A DNA stretch of 64,000 nucleotides from JAKFWI01 sp031399165 (GTDB lineage Bacteria > Pseudomonadota > Alphaproteobacteria > Caulobacterales > Aquidulcibacteraceae), in the NCBI GenBank assembly GCA_031399165.1, contig JANNOO010000037.1, forward strand, positions 29,395-93,394, given 5' to 3'. A model generated the notes under the pieces. That model did no database searches. It saw only the letters and a program-made list of their open reading frames with translations, and had not been told where the DNA came from. Positions within the stretch are counted from its first letter, which is position 1, and every line of letters starts with the position of its first letter. The position numbers were made by a program, and so were the translations under genes. Positions 52,076 through 60,711 of this stretch are shown here, in pieces.

Positions 52076-53422
52076 GTGTCGGTAGCGGCTTATCTCAGTT
52101 TCGCCCCGGAAGACCGGGAAGCGGCCGATATTGTGCGTGGCTGGCTGGCCGCCGGCCTGCCGAGCCTCGCCGGCGGGCAAGCCATGAACGCCGTCCTGTC
52201 CGAGCAGACGATGCAGAGCATCGGCGCCTCGCGCGCGGTCGTTGTGGTGCTTTCGCCCGCCGCGCAGGACAGCGAGCCGGTACAGAAGGAGGTGCTCTAC
52301 GCGCTCGCCAATGGCCGCCAGATCGTGCCGGTTCTGGTGCGAGACCTGAAGCCGGGCGGCTGGATGGGCTTCCTGCTTGAAGGCGGCGCGGGCATCGACG
52401 CGCGCGGCGGCCTTGATCAGAACGCGCTCGCAGCGCTGCTCAGCGCCGTCGCCGCCGCAAACGATTCCGGGCGCGTCATCGCCATGCTCAACATCAAGGG
52501 CGGCGTCGGCAAAACCGTGCTGGCGGCCAATCTGTTCGCCGCCGCGCACATGCTCAATAACCGCTCAATCGCGTTCATCGATCTCGATCCGCAATCAAAC
52601 CTGACGCAATATTTTCTCTCCACCGCCGAGCGCAATCGTCTGCGCGAGTCCAACAAGACGCTGTATTCGGTATTCGCGGTGCGCGGCGAGGCCTCGATCG
52701 TCAAGGACGATTTCGTAGGCTTGGCCGCCCCGCTCAACCGCCCGCAAAACCCGCGCATGCCCAAACTGGATCTAATCGCCGGCGACGAGCGCCTGTTCGA
52801 GTTCACGCTTGACCTGGGCAGCCAGCGCGACCGGGACGAGGCGTTCGCCCGCTTTCACGCGCTCGTGGCCATGCTGCGCAAGCGCTACCAGGCCGTGGTG
52901 ATCGATACCAATCCGTGCGCCACGTTCCTGACGCGCTGCGCCGTCACCGCCGCCGATCATATCGTGGCGCCAGTGCGCGCAGACAAATACTCGCTCGCCG
53001 GGCTCAACCTGCTGGAATGGGTCACGCGGACGATCCGCCAGCGGCCCGTTCGGCCGGGGGAGTTCACCGTGCTGCTCAACGCCGTGGGCGAACGCAACCG
53101 GCTGGGCGAGGACAGCGACGCGATGACCCGCGACCAGATCGCCAACGCGCCTTTCTTCGGCTCCGCGCTGCTGCCGATTGCGATTCCGTTCAGCACGCTG
53201 CTGCGCGCCTCGCCCGCGGATCGCTACGCAGCCAACCCGATCAACACCACCGCGATCATGCGCTTTGCCCAACGCGCGCTGAAGGAAACCTTGACCGACG
53301 CCGCTGCGGCGATATTCGCCCGCGCCGATGCGCTGGGCGCGGCTGACCCCCCACTGCCGGCAGCGCCAGCCCGCCAACCCGCAGAAACCGATCATGCGCC
53401 CGTCGTCCCGCAAGACGCTTGA
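52076..53422 (+). CDS. TIR-like domain fused to a ParA-type ATPase
   Basis: 448 aa from GTG 52076. Residues ~1-120 resemble a TIR fold: AAYLSFAPEDREAADIV, ASRAVVVVLSPAAQDSEPV and QKEVLYALANGRQIVPVLVRD, with Glu72 in the helix where NAD-cleaving TIRs hold their catalytic Glu. Residues ~132-410 are ParA: deviant Walker A KGGVGKTVLAANL (Lys141, Lys146), Walker A-prime FIDLDPQSNLTQY and Walker B VVIDTNPC. The C-terminus is Ala/Pro-rich. A basic partner gene overlaps by 29 bp. The fusion suggests a nucleotide-switched effector, possibly in phage defence (inference); partition alone is less likely for a chromosomal TIR protein. Confidence 0.8.
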   Translation: MSVAAYLSFAPEDREAADIVRGWLAAGLPSLAGGQAMNAVLSEQTMQSIGASRAVVVVLSPAAQDSEPVQKEVLYALANGRQIVPVLVRDLKPGGWMGFLLEGGAGIDARGGLDQNALAALLSAVAAANDSGRVIAMLNIKGGVGKTVLAANLFAAAHMLNNRSIAFIDLDPQSNLTQYFLSTAERNRLRESNKTLYSVFAVRGEASIVKDDFVGLAAPLNRPQNPRMPKLDLIAGDERLFEFTLDLGSQRDRDEAFARFHALVAMLRKRYQAVVIDTNPCATFLTRCAVTAADHIVAPVRADKYSLAGLNLLEWVTRTIRQRPVRPGEFTVLLNAVGERNRLGEDSDAMTRDQIANAPFFGSALLPIAIPFSTLLRASPADRYAANPINTTAIMRFAQRALKETLTDAAAAIFARADALGAADPPLPAAPARQPAETDHAPVVPQDA

Positions 53423-53801
53423 AGCGCTCGCCGCGTCGCTGAAACCCGCCGCCTACAAGGCGCTGATTGCCGATATCCGCGCCGCCGATGAACAAGACCT
53501 GGCGCCGCGCAAGGCCAAGCCTAGGGCAAAAAAGAAGAAAAGCGCGGGCGCCGACCCGTTGACCATCGAAGTCACCGCGCTGCTGGCGCCGATACTGGCG
53601 AAATCGGCAGAGAAGGCCCACATGCTGGTCGATCATCTGAGCGAACTCACTGGCCGTAAGCTGACAGCGCCCGCTGGCGGTGTCGCCGCCGCCGTCCGGG
53701 CTCTGCGCAAGCAGCTATCGGACGAGGACATCCGCGACGGCGCCTATGGCCTGCGCGTAACGGTGCAGCGGGAGCACTCGCTTGGCGAACGCGTGAAATA
53801 G
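53394..53801 (+). CDS. Basic partner protein of the TIR-ParA fusion
   Basis: 135 aa from ATG 53394. N-terminal MRPSSRKTLEALAASL, a Lys-rich linker APRKAKPRAKKKKSAG (~39-54) and a helical C-terminal part with VDHLSELTGRKL and VAAAVRALRKQLSDEDI. Not recognisable as ParB. Charge and coupling (29-bp overlap with the ParA gene) suggest a DNA- or RNA-binding adaptor. msrB starts 8 bp later, so all three may share one transcript. Confidence 0.65.
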   Translation: MRPSSRKTLEALAASLKPAAYKALIADIRAADEQDLAPRKAKPRAKKKKSAGADPLTIEVTALLAPILAKSAEKAHMLVDHLSELTGRKLTAPAGGVAAAVRALRKQLSDEDIRDGAYGLRVTVQREHSLGERVK

Positions 53802-53809
53802 GAGCCCCT

Positions 53810-54274
53810 ATGACCACCCAAACCGCCGCCTTCGACCTGACCCCGCCCAATGCCGAAGAACGCAAACGCCTGGAAAGCGGCCTCACCCGCGAGGAGCGCG
53901 ACGTGCTCCTGCATCACGGCACCGAGGCGCCCTTTTGCGGCGGCCTGTTGGGACAGAAAAGCATCGGCACTTATTGCTGCCGGCTCTGCGGCCTGCCGCT
54001 GTTCCGCCAGGAAACGAAGTTCGAAAGCGGCACTGGCTGGCCCAGCTTCTTCGCCCCCTACGCCCCGGACAATGTCAAAACGATCGAAGACCGTGCCTAC
54101 GGCATGGTGCGCACCGAGACGGTCTGCGGCCGTTGCGGCAGCCATCAGGGCCATGTTTTCCCGGACGGGCCAAAGCCCACGCGCCTGCGCTATTGTATCA
54201 ATTCCGTCTCGTTGAGCTTCGTCCCCGACGGAACGCCGCTGCCTGATCCTCTGCGGCGCGGGGATACAATCTAG
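53810..54274 (+). CDS. msrB: Peptide-methionine (R)-S-oxide reductase
   Basis: 154 aa. Reduces R-methionine sulfoxide with thioredoxin. Zinc cysteines are in CCRLCG and CGRCGSHQGHVF, the FESGTGWPSFF block is intact, and the catalytic Cys is in LRYCINSVSL. TAGGAG overlaps the stop of the preceding gene and serves as its ribosome site. Confidence 0.96.
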   Translation: MTTQTAAFDLTPPNAEERKRLESGLTREERDVLLHHGTEAPFCGGLLGQKSIGTYCCRLCGLPLFRQETKFESGTGWPSFFAPYAPDNVKTIEDRAYGMVRTETVCGRCGSHQGHVFPDGPKPTRLRYCINSVSLSFVPDGTPLPDPLRRGDTI

Positions 54275-54471
54275 CCCAGTACACCCGGTCGGATAACCGA
54301 TCAGCAGCTGCAAATCCTACGCGGCGTTGACCCAGCCAGCGTGGGCCGGAAAAGAACGGTCGGAAACGCAACACGCGTTTCACCTTCTCGCATCCGTTCA
54401 GCGGCGTTTGTTCAACCCAGCCCGTAAATTGCAAGGCGCTCGCCAATGCTTGCGCGCGATCACGACGCAGC

Positions 54472-54496
54472 GGAACATAAGCGCGGACCTGACGTT
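54472..54496 (+). promoter_or_regulatory. Perfect sigma-EcfG promoter
   Basis: GGAAC (54472-54476), 16 bases, CGTT (54493-54496), exact consensus, pointing to the 84-aa gene whose ATG is 35 bp downstream. Confidence 0.75.
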
Positions 54497-54530
54497 CAGC
54501 ATCCGTCAGGGCGGTGCAGGGAATTGAACG

Positions 54531-54785
54531 ATGACCGACTACCGTGAAGGACTGGACCACTGGCTAGGCCACCAGCGCCCTTGCGAGCGCATGATGGTTT
54601 ACGACCGGAACGGCGTCTTCCTTGGCCGCGTTAAACGCGTGCTGGACGACGAGATGATCGTCGCGCCGCCGCTGTTTTCGTTCGGCGAACGGGCCGAGCG
54701 GCGGCTGGACTCAGGTCACTGCCGCGTTCACGGCGGCGCCGTTCACACCTCTTTCTCGCGGGACCAGCTTTCCGCCGCTACCTGA
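54531..54785 (+). CDS. Hypothetical 84-aa stress protein
   Basis: MTDYREGLDHWLGHQRPC followed by MMVYDRNGVFLGRVKRVLDDEMIVAPP, a beta-rich stretch loosely like a PRC-barrel (DxxGxxLGxV). Charged, no signal peptide. AGGGA precedes the start. Sits behind a perfect EcfG promoter and converges with the next gene (3-bp gap). Confidence 0.7.
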   Translation: MTDYREGLDHWLGHQRPCERMMVYDRNGVFLGRVKRVLDDEMIVAPPLFSFGERAERRLDSGHCRVHGGAVHTSFSRDQLSAAT

Positions 54786-54788
54786 ACG

Positions 54789-55805
54789 TCAGGGTGCGGG
54801 GCTAGGCGGCGGCGGCGATCCGCCAGACACGTCCAGCGTGATCGGCGCGCTGGTTTGCATCGGCGGCAGAACCTTGGTGAGTTGCGACGTGTCGCCCTCC
54901 ACCATGTAATAGATCTCGCGGTCCGCCGATCCACCCGCCTGCTTGGGATCGTCGTTATAGACCTCGAAAGACTTGCCCCGCTCAAGGCGCGCCGCCGCAA
55001 TCAGCGCTTCCATCTTGTCATAGGTCGGGATGATTTGAGCTTCATCGCCCCGATAAACAACGCGGATCGCCGAACCTGCAGGCGATTGACCAAAGCCCAC
55101 ACCCGCTGAGCCTTTCGGCGGAGCGCCGACAAGTCGGTAGCCCGCCTGGAAGATGTATGTGTCGTCTTTCCACTCGTACTCGACTGCGATCGGCCGACCT
55201 GTCGTACGCAGGCCCCTCAATGCGACGTTCTGATCGACGATCTGCAACGCAAGCGCGACGTATTTCTTAATCTCTGCGGCGTCTTGGGTGGAATTGCCCT
55301 GAGCGTAGATGAACGGCGAGGCGTCCAGATTGACGATCTCGTATTGCAGGCCGACGAACGATTCAGCCGTGAGCGCCTTGGCGTCAGCGGCCAATTCCTG
55401 CGTGGCGCTGACCAGAACGGGAGCCGCGGGCGCGCCCGATAGGGCGCCGAACCGGGCCATCAGATCGTCGCCAACCGGCTTGACCACCTTCACGGTCACG
55501 TCCGCCGCCTTTTCGCCCTTGGCCACGACCGTATAGGTCGCTTCACCCTTCACGCCGGCGCCGTAATCGACATCGAACACAACGGTATCGGGCGGCGTGG
55601 CAGAGCGGACGGATTGGGTTACGCCCTCTCCAACCTTCTCGCCGGGCGGGGTGCTAGCGAGCAACGCGTAGACGCTGGAGGCCGGCTTATCGATTGAAAC
55701 GGTTTGGCTTTGCGTGGCCGCCTTGGGCAGCAAAAAGAACGCCGCCCCAACGGCGACAATGGCGAGCACGATCAGCGTGCCCAGTAGCTTTGCGAGCGCT
55801 TGCAT
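54789..55805 (-). CDS. Membrane-anchored SRPBCC/GyrI-like protein
   Basis: 338 aa. An N-terminal helix (LLGTLIVLAIVAVGAAFFLLP) anchors the protein or serves as a signal. Residues ~30-170 look like a SRPBCC lipid-binding fold (TVSIDKPASSVYALLAS) and ~175-320 like a GyrI/AraC effector-binding domain (AVEYEWKDDTYIFQAGYRL). The C-terminus is Pro-rich. This two-domain layout is common in uncharacterised proteobacterial proteins; the ligand is unknown. Confidence 0.72.
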   Translation of the reverse strand: MQALAKLLGTLIVLAIVAVGAAFFLLPKAATQSQTVSIDKPASSVYALLASTPPGEKVGEGVTQSVRSATPPDTVVFDVDYGAGVKGEATYTVVAKGEKAADVTVKVVKPVGDDLMARFGALSGAPAAPVLVSATQELAADAKALTAESFVGLQYEIVNLDASPFIYAQGNSTQDAAEIKKYVALALQIVDQNVALRGLRTTGRPIAVEYEWKDDTYIFQAGYRLVGAPPKGSAGVGFGQSPAGSAIRVVYRGDEAQIIPTYDKMEALIAAARLERGKSFEVYNDDPKQAGGSADREIYYMVEGDTSQLTKVLPPMQTSAPITLDVSGGSPPPPSPAP

Positions 55806-55959
55806 GGAAGTCCCCTCTCCCGACTGGCGCTTCGTTTACCAGATCAGGGCGGGCTGAGTCTGCCCCCTTTCCGAGGCATAGCCCTTTGCGGCGCAGCAAA
55901 AACGCTTCGGCGGGTCGAATGATAGGAATTTAGGCCCAAGCGCGAGCCAGCCCCTCAGG

Positions 55960-56175
55960 CTAGCGAAGGTGAATGCCGGCCGCGCCGCGGATCAGCGCCT
56001 TCATGTCCCGGCGCAGAGATTCCGAAAGGTCAGCGCCGGCAGCGCAGGTGGAGGAGAAGGCGCGGGACATAACCTGGTGGACCAGGTAACGCGCCTCCAC
56101 GACATCGTCCGTGGACGCCTGCGCCAGCGCGGCAAGCTCGTTTTGCCGGGACAATATTTCCAAAGCCTGTTGCAT
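55960..56175 (-). CDS. Hypothetical protein (71 aa)
   Basis: MQQALEILSRQNELAALAQASTDD then VVEARYLVHQVMSRAF and LSESLRRDMKALIRGAAG: an all-helical small protein. GGAG lies 10 bases before ATG 56175. It resembles the helical N-terminal part of small sigma-like or anti-sigma proteins only vaguely. No firm family. Confidence 0.5.
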   Translation of the reverse strand: MQQALEILSRQNELAALAQASTDDVVEARYLVHQVMSRAFSSTCAAGADLSESLRRDMKALIRGAAGIHLR

Positions 56176-56363
56176 GATCGCGCGCTCCACGCCTACCGAC
56201 CCATGCCCCGCCGTAAGCAACAACCAATGCTAGCATGCAAAGACGTTGCTCAGAGCCCCTACACTAAGCCCTCACAAATTTATTTCGCCTGTCCTACCAC
56301 GCACGCCATAGCGTGGCGACCCGCGCGCCCATTTTCTTTCCGTAACTTTTCACTGCGGCGCGC

Positions 56364-57944
56364 TTACATTCGAAAGACGCCGAATTTCGATTCACCAATC
56401 GGCGCGGTTAGCGATGCGGCGAGGGCAAGCGCGAGCACGCGCCGCGTATCGCGCGGATCGATGACGCCATCGTCCCATAGCCGCGCGGTAGAATAGTACG
56501 GCGCGCCTTCGCGCTCATACTTCTCCCGGATCGGCGCCTTGACCGATTCCTCCTGCGCCGCGCTCCAGGATTTACCTGCCGCCTCGACATTATCGCGCCG
56601 CACATTGGCTAGCACGTTGGCCGCCTGCTCTCCGCCCATCACCGAAATGCGCGCGTTCGGCCACATGAAAAGAAACCGCGGCCCGAACGCACGGCCGCAC
56701 ATACCGTAATTGCCCGCGCCGTATGAACCGCCGACGATCAGTGTCAGCTTCGGAACCTGCGCGCAGGAAACGGCGGCGACCAGCTTGGCGCCGTCCTTGG
56801 CGATGCCGCCGGCCTCATACGCGCCGCCGACCATGAAGCCGGTTATATTTTGCAGGAAGATCAACGGCGTTTTGCGCTGGCAGCACAGTTCGATGAAATG
56901 CGCGCCTTTCAGCGCGCTTTCGGAGAACAATACGCCATTATTGGCGATGAAGCCGACTTCCATCCCCGCCAGCCTTGCAAAGCCAGTAACCAACGTCTCG
57001 CCATAAAGCCGTTTGAACTCATCGAATTCCGACGCGTCCACCACGCGCTTGATGATCTCGCGCGCGTCATAGGGCGTGCGCCCGTCCGGCGGTACGATGG
57101 TAAGCAATTCCTCCGAATCGGTCAGCGGCTCCAATGGCGCAACCGCGGCGGGCGCGGCCTGCGTTGGCAGATGCGAAACGATCCGGCGGACAATCTCCAA
57201 TGCGTGGGCGTCGTTAAGCGCGTAATGATCGGCCACGCCGGATTTGCGCGCGTGTACGTCGGCGCCGCCCAGCGCTTCGGCGCTGATCACCTCGCCGGTC
57301 GCGGCCTTCACCAGCGGCGGACCGCCGAGGAATATCGTGCCCTGATTTTTGACGATGACCGTTTCATCGCTCATCGCCGGCACATACGCCCCGCCTGCCG
57401 TGCATGAGCCCATCACGCAGGCGATCTGCGCGATCCCGGCGGCGCTCATATTGGCCTGATTGAAAAATATCCGCCCGAAATGCTCGCGATCGGGAAACAC
57501 CTCGGCCTGATGCGGCAGGTTGGCGCCACCGCTATCGACCAGATAGAGACACGGCAGCCGGTTTTCGCGCGCGATTTCCTGGGCGCGCAGATGCTTTTTC
57601 ACCGTAATCGGATAGTAAGTGCCGCCCTTCACCGTCGCGTCGTTGCACACGATCACCACGATGCGCCCGGAGACGCGCCCGACACCTGTGATCAACCCGC
57701 CGCCCGGCAGGTCTTCTGCGTAGAGCCCGTCACCGGCCAGCGCCGAAAGCTCAAGAAACGGCGAACCCGGATCGAGCAGCCGCTCGACCCGCTCACGCGG
57801 CAGCAGCTTGCCGCGGGCAATGTGACGCTGGCGCGCCTCGTCGCTTCCCCCCACCGCCGCGCGCGCCGTGCGCGTTCGCAAGTCGTCCACAAGCGCGCGC
57901 ATAAAAGCGCCATTGGCTTCGGCGGGATCGGCGGCGCGGTTCAT
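56364..57944 (-). CDS. Acyl-CoA carboxylase carboxyltransferase (MccB-like)
   Basis: 526 aa. Carboxyltransferase beta subunit of the methylcrotonyl-CoA carboxylase type: RGKLLPRERVERLLDPGSPFLEL, GGTYYPITVKKHLRAQEIA, GSCTAGGAYVPAMSDE and GNYGMCGRAFGPRFLFMWPNARISVMGGEQAA. It would carboxylate 3-methylcrotonyl-CoA (leucine breakdown) or geranyl-CoA with a biotin-carrying alpha subunit. No biotin carboxylase, isovaleryl-CoA dehydrogenase or enoyl hydratase is adjacent, which is unusual. Confidence 0.92.
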   Translation of the reverse strand: MNRAADPAEANGAFMRALVDDLRTRTARAAVGGSDEARQRHIARGKLLPRERVERLLDPGSPFLELSALAGDGLYAEDLPGGGLITGVGRVSGRIVVIVCNDATVKGGTYYPITVKKHLRAQEIARENRLPCLYLVDSGGANLPHQAEVFPDREHFGRIFFNQANMSAAGIAQIACVMGSCTAGGAYVPAMSDETVIVKNQGTIFLGGPPLVKAATGEVISAEALGGADVHARKSGVADHYALNDAHALEIVRRIVSHLPTQAAPAAVAPLEPLTDSEELLTIVPPDGRTPYDAREIIKRVVDASEFDEFKRLYGETLVTGFARLAGMEVGFIANNGVLFSESALKGAHFIELCCQRKTPLIFLQNITGFMVGGAYEAGGIAKDGAKLVAAVSCAQVPKLTLIVGGSYGAGNYGMCGRAFGPRFLFMWPNARISVMGGEQAANVLANVRRDNVEAAGKSWSAAQEESVKAPIREKYEREGAPYYSTARLWDDGVIDPRDTRRVLALALAASLTAPIGESKFGVFRM

Positions 57945-58022
57945 GCTTCCGTCTTAAGCCTCTGGAGCGGCTGGCGGGAGCCCCTCCCGCGCCGGCCCCG
58001 GAAAGGATAGCAAGAACCGCCA

Positions 58023-59786
58023 ATGTCGCTGTCCCTTGCCCACATCCCATTCCTCAAGGGTTGCGCGCCCGAAGCGCTGGCGGAGGCCGAAGCGGCGGCG
58101 GAGTGGTTTTCGCTGCCGGGAGGCTGGGCGTTGTTCCAGGCCGGCGAGGACGCCGAGGGACTCTATTTCCTGCTCTCTGGCGCGATGGGCGCGTTCCGCG
58201 CCGACGATGGCGGCGCGCTCAACCTGCTTGGCTATATCCGTCCGGGCGAACCGATCGGTGAAATGTCGATGGTCGCGGGCGATCCGCACTCGGCGGCCGT
58301 CTACGCGATCCGCGACAGCGAATTGGTGCGCCTGCCGCGCGCCGCGTTCGAAGGGCTGGTGCGCGCCCATCCCAGCATCATGCAGGCGCTGGCGCGCACC
58401 ATCCTCGCGCGTTCGCGCAGCGACCGCCGGCGCACGCCGCGCAACGAGCCAAAAGTGTTCGCCCTGATTTCCGCTTCGCCGACGATCGACCTGAAACTGC
58501 GCGCGCGCACGCTGCAGGCCGCGCTGTCGCGGCTGGGCAAGAACGCCTGCGTCGTCGGCGCCGAAGGCGAAGACATGCTCTCGGCATGGTTCGACGCGCT
58601 GGAGCAGGATCACGACGCCGTTCTGCTCGTCAGTCCGATCGGCGACACGCATTGGTTCCGCGCCTGTCTGCGCCAGGCCGATCGGATATGGGTGTTCGGC
58701 CGCTCTGACGCGCACCCGTCGAACCCGCTTCTGCCGGAAGAAAACTCGCCGGCGCGCCAGTTCCAGCTGGTCGATGTCGTTTTGCTGCATCATGGCGGAG
58801 AACGAAGCGCGGCAAGCGCCGATGAATGGCGTATCGCCGCCGGGGCGCAGCGTCTGTTTCACTGGAACGGGATGGACGATGCCGATTGCGCGCGGCTGGC
58901 GCGCATCATCGCCGGCCAGTCGATTGGCCTCGTGTTATCCGGCGGCGGCGCGCGCGCCTACGCTCATCTTGGCGTTGTGCGCGCCTTGCGCGAGGCGGGC
59001 GTGGCGCTGGATATGTTAGGCGGCACATCCATGGGCGCCATAGTAGCGGCCTGCGTGGCGATGGGTTGGGAAGACGACGAGATCGAAACGCGTATCCGCA
59101 AAGCGTTTGTGGAGACCAATCCGCTTGGCGATTACGTCCTGCCAGTGGTGTCGCTCTCCGCCGGAAAACGCGTGGCCGACCGGCTTGAAGAGCATTTCGG
59201 CAACGCGCTGATCGAGGATTTGCGCACGCCGTTCTTTGCGGTTTCCACCAATCTCATGTCCGGCAAGTCGCATGTGCATCGTAGCGGACGGCTGCGCGAT
59301 GCATTGCGCGCGACCATCGCCTTGCCCGGCATCCTGCCGCCGATCGTTACCGGCCCCGATAGCCTGCTGGTCGATGGCGCGGTGTTGAATAACTTCCCGG
59401 TTGATGTGATGCGCGAGGCCCATCGCGGCTCGATCATCGGCGTGGACGTGTCGCAGCGTTCGGGCCTCGACATTAACGATTACATCAATCCCCCGAAATT
59501 TCTCAGCTGGGTGGCGCTGCGCGGCCTGCAAGCAGCGCCGCCTATCGCCTCGCTCTTGATCCGCGCCGCCACGATTACCGTGGACCCATGGCGCGGGCGG
59601 GAAGCCACAGACCTGCTGATCACGCCCGAAATGCCCGACATCGACCTGCGCGATTGGAAAAAATACGATGACGCGATCGCCGCGGGTTACGAGGCCACGG
59701 TCGCCGCACTGCAAGCACAACCCGCCTTCGGCAAACCCGCGTCCGCGCCGGCCGGCGCCGATTTCTTTTCGCTTGAACCGATATGA
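58023..59786 (+). CDS. cNMP-binding patatin-like phospholipase (NTE family)
   Basis: 587 aa. Residues ~8-125 form a cyclic-nucleotide-binding-like domain (EGLYFLLSGAMGAFRADDG, EPIGEMSMVAGDPHSAAVYAI). The C-terminal half is a patatin esterase: GLVLSGGGARAYAHLGV oxyanion loop, nucleophile Ser in GGTSMGAIVA and catalytic Asp in LLVDGAVLNNFP. This is the layout of neuropathy-target-esterase homologues, which deacylate phospholipids at membranes. Confidence 0.95.
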   Translation: MSLSLAHIPFLKGCAPEALAEAEAAAEWFSLPGGWALFQAGEDAEGLYFLLSGAMGAFRADDGGALNLLGYIRPGEPIGEMSMVAGDPHSAAVYAIRDSELVRLPRAAFEGLVRAHPSIMQALARTILARSRSDRRRTPRNEPKVFALISASPTIDLKLRARTLQAALSRLGKNACVVGAEGEDMLSAWFDALEQDHDAVLLVSPIGDTHWFRACLRQADRIWVFGRSDAHPSNPLLPEENSPARQFQLVDVVLLHHGGERSAASADEWRIAAGAQRLFHWNGMDDADCARLARIIAGQSIGLVLSGGGARAYAHLGVVRALREAGVALDMLGGTSMGAIVAACVAMGWEDDEIETRIRKAFVETNPLGDYVLPVVSLSAGKRVADRLEEHFGNALIEDLRTPFFAVSTNLMSGKSHVHRSGRLRDALRATIALPGILPPIVTGPDSLLVDGAVLNNFPVDVMREAHRGSIIGVDVSQRSGLDINDYINPPKFLSWVALRGLQAAPPIASLLIRAATITVDPWRGREATDLLITPEMPDIDLRDWKKYDDAIAAGYEATVAALQAQPAFGKPASAPAGADFFSLEPI

Positions 59787-59802
59787 TGGTAAGGCCTGAC
59801 TA

Positions 59803-60375
59803 ATGACCGGAAAAATTGCGTTACTCGGCCTCGCGCTTCTGGCGCTGGCGGCATGCGGCGCCCCGCAGCTGGCCGCCGAGGCGCCAGCCGCCGCCGCGCC
59901 CGTGATCGGCTGCGACCACAGCACCACGCAGGTGATCCCGTTCACCGCGCCCGATGCACAGGATATGATCGAAACGCGCTCCTTCGGGCCCGACTGCAAC
60001 AACGTTGTGGTAATGATGATCGTGCGCCGCGCCGACGGCGCGCCGCTCTACGCTTGGTCTACCGCGAAGCCCTGGCCGTCAGATCGCGCCGGCGGCCCGG
60101 TCAACGCCGAAAGCATGCAGAACTTCCTGCGGCAATGGGGCATGGTTAGCGTCGACACCACGATGGCCCTGCCCGACTGGCCTCAGCGCCAGCAGGCGTT
60201 CACCGATCAGCTCGGCGCCTTCATGAGCACGCCATTCGCCCGCGAGGAATATCTTGAAATCCGCCGCAAAGCCCTGCCGCGGCTGTGCTTCGCCACCGGC
60301 ATCGAAACCGGCGCTTGCCTCTACTACGATGCGCAGACCAACCTTGCGGCCAGGGTGCTTGATACCGGGTCCTAA
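59803..60375 (+). CDS. Hypothetical lipoprotein
   Basis: 190 aa with a lipoprotein signal (LALLALAACG, lipidated Cys19). Mature part has four further cysteines (GCDHSTTQ, DCNN, RLCFA, GACLYYD) that could form disulfides in the periplasm. No family recognised. 16 bp after the patatin gene, likely co-transcribed. Confidence 0.75.
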   Translation: MTGKIALLGLALLALAACGAPQLAAEAPAAAAPVIGCDHSTTQVIPFTAPDAQDMIETRSFGPDCNNVVVMMIVRRADGAPLYAWSTAKPWPSDRAGGPVNAESMQNFLRQWGMVSVDTTMALPDWPQRQQAFTDQLGAFMSTPFAREEYLEIRRKALPRLCFATGIETGACLYYDAQTNLAARVLDTGS

Positions 60376-60471
60376 CCAACGCCCGCCAAATAAAATGCGC
60401 GCCGCCCTTTTTCCGCCGCGCGACTCTCCTAAATTGGTGGCGTCATCCACTTAACGAAAGGAGGTGAGCCA

Positions 60472-60540
60472 GTGTCTCATTGTCTTCTACCGCAGGCGAA
60501 GCAATCGGCATGGTCCCTCATTCGCGAGGCCAGCGCGTAA
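60472..60540 (+). CDS. Micro-ORF with consensus Shine-Dalgarno (leader peptide or small RNA)
   Basis: AAGGAGGTGA at 60458-60467 is a full anti-16S complement, 4 bases before GTG 60472. The frame encodes 22 residues (VSHCLLPQAKQSAWSLIREA, SA) and stops at 60540. A strong terminator follows at 60581. The whole 60440-60615 segment could be a small mRNA or attenuator-type RNA; nothing else explains the 335-bp gap 60376-60711. Confidence 0.4.
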   Translation: MSHCLLPQAKQSAWSLIREASA

Positions 60541-60580
60541 GCGCGATCTGCCGAAGGATCGTTTGACGGTCCGACAATGG

Positions 60581-60614
60581 AAAGGCCGCTCCGGCGACGG
60601 GGCGGCCTTTCGTT
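60581..60614 (+). terminator. Strong hairpin terminator after the micro-ORF
   Basis: AAAGGCCGC...GCGGCCTTT, extendable to 12 bp around a GGCGAC loop, followed by CGTTT. The T-tract is short, but the stem is very stable. Confidence 0.7.
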
Positions 60615-60711
60615 TGCGCCTAATAAAAAGGCATGCGTGACAAAAACTTAGGCGCGAAAATCTTCATTCCGGTTTCGATATATTAGGTTTTGCGGCTTAG
60701 GCTGATTGGTG

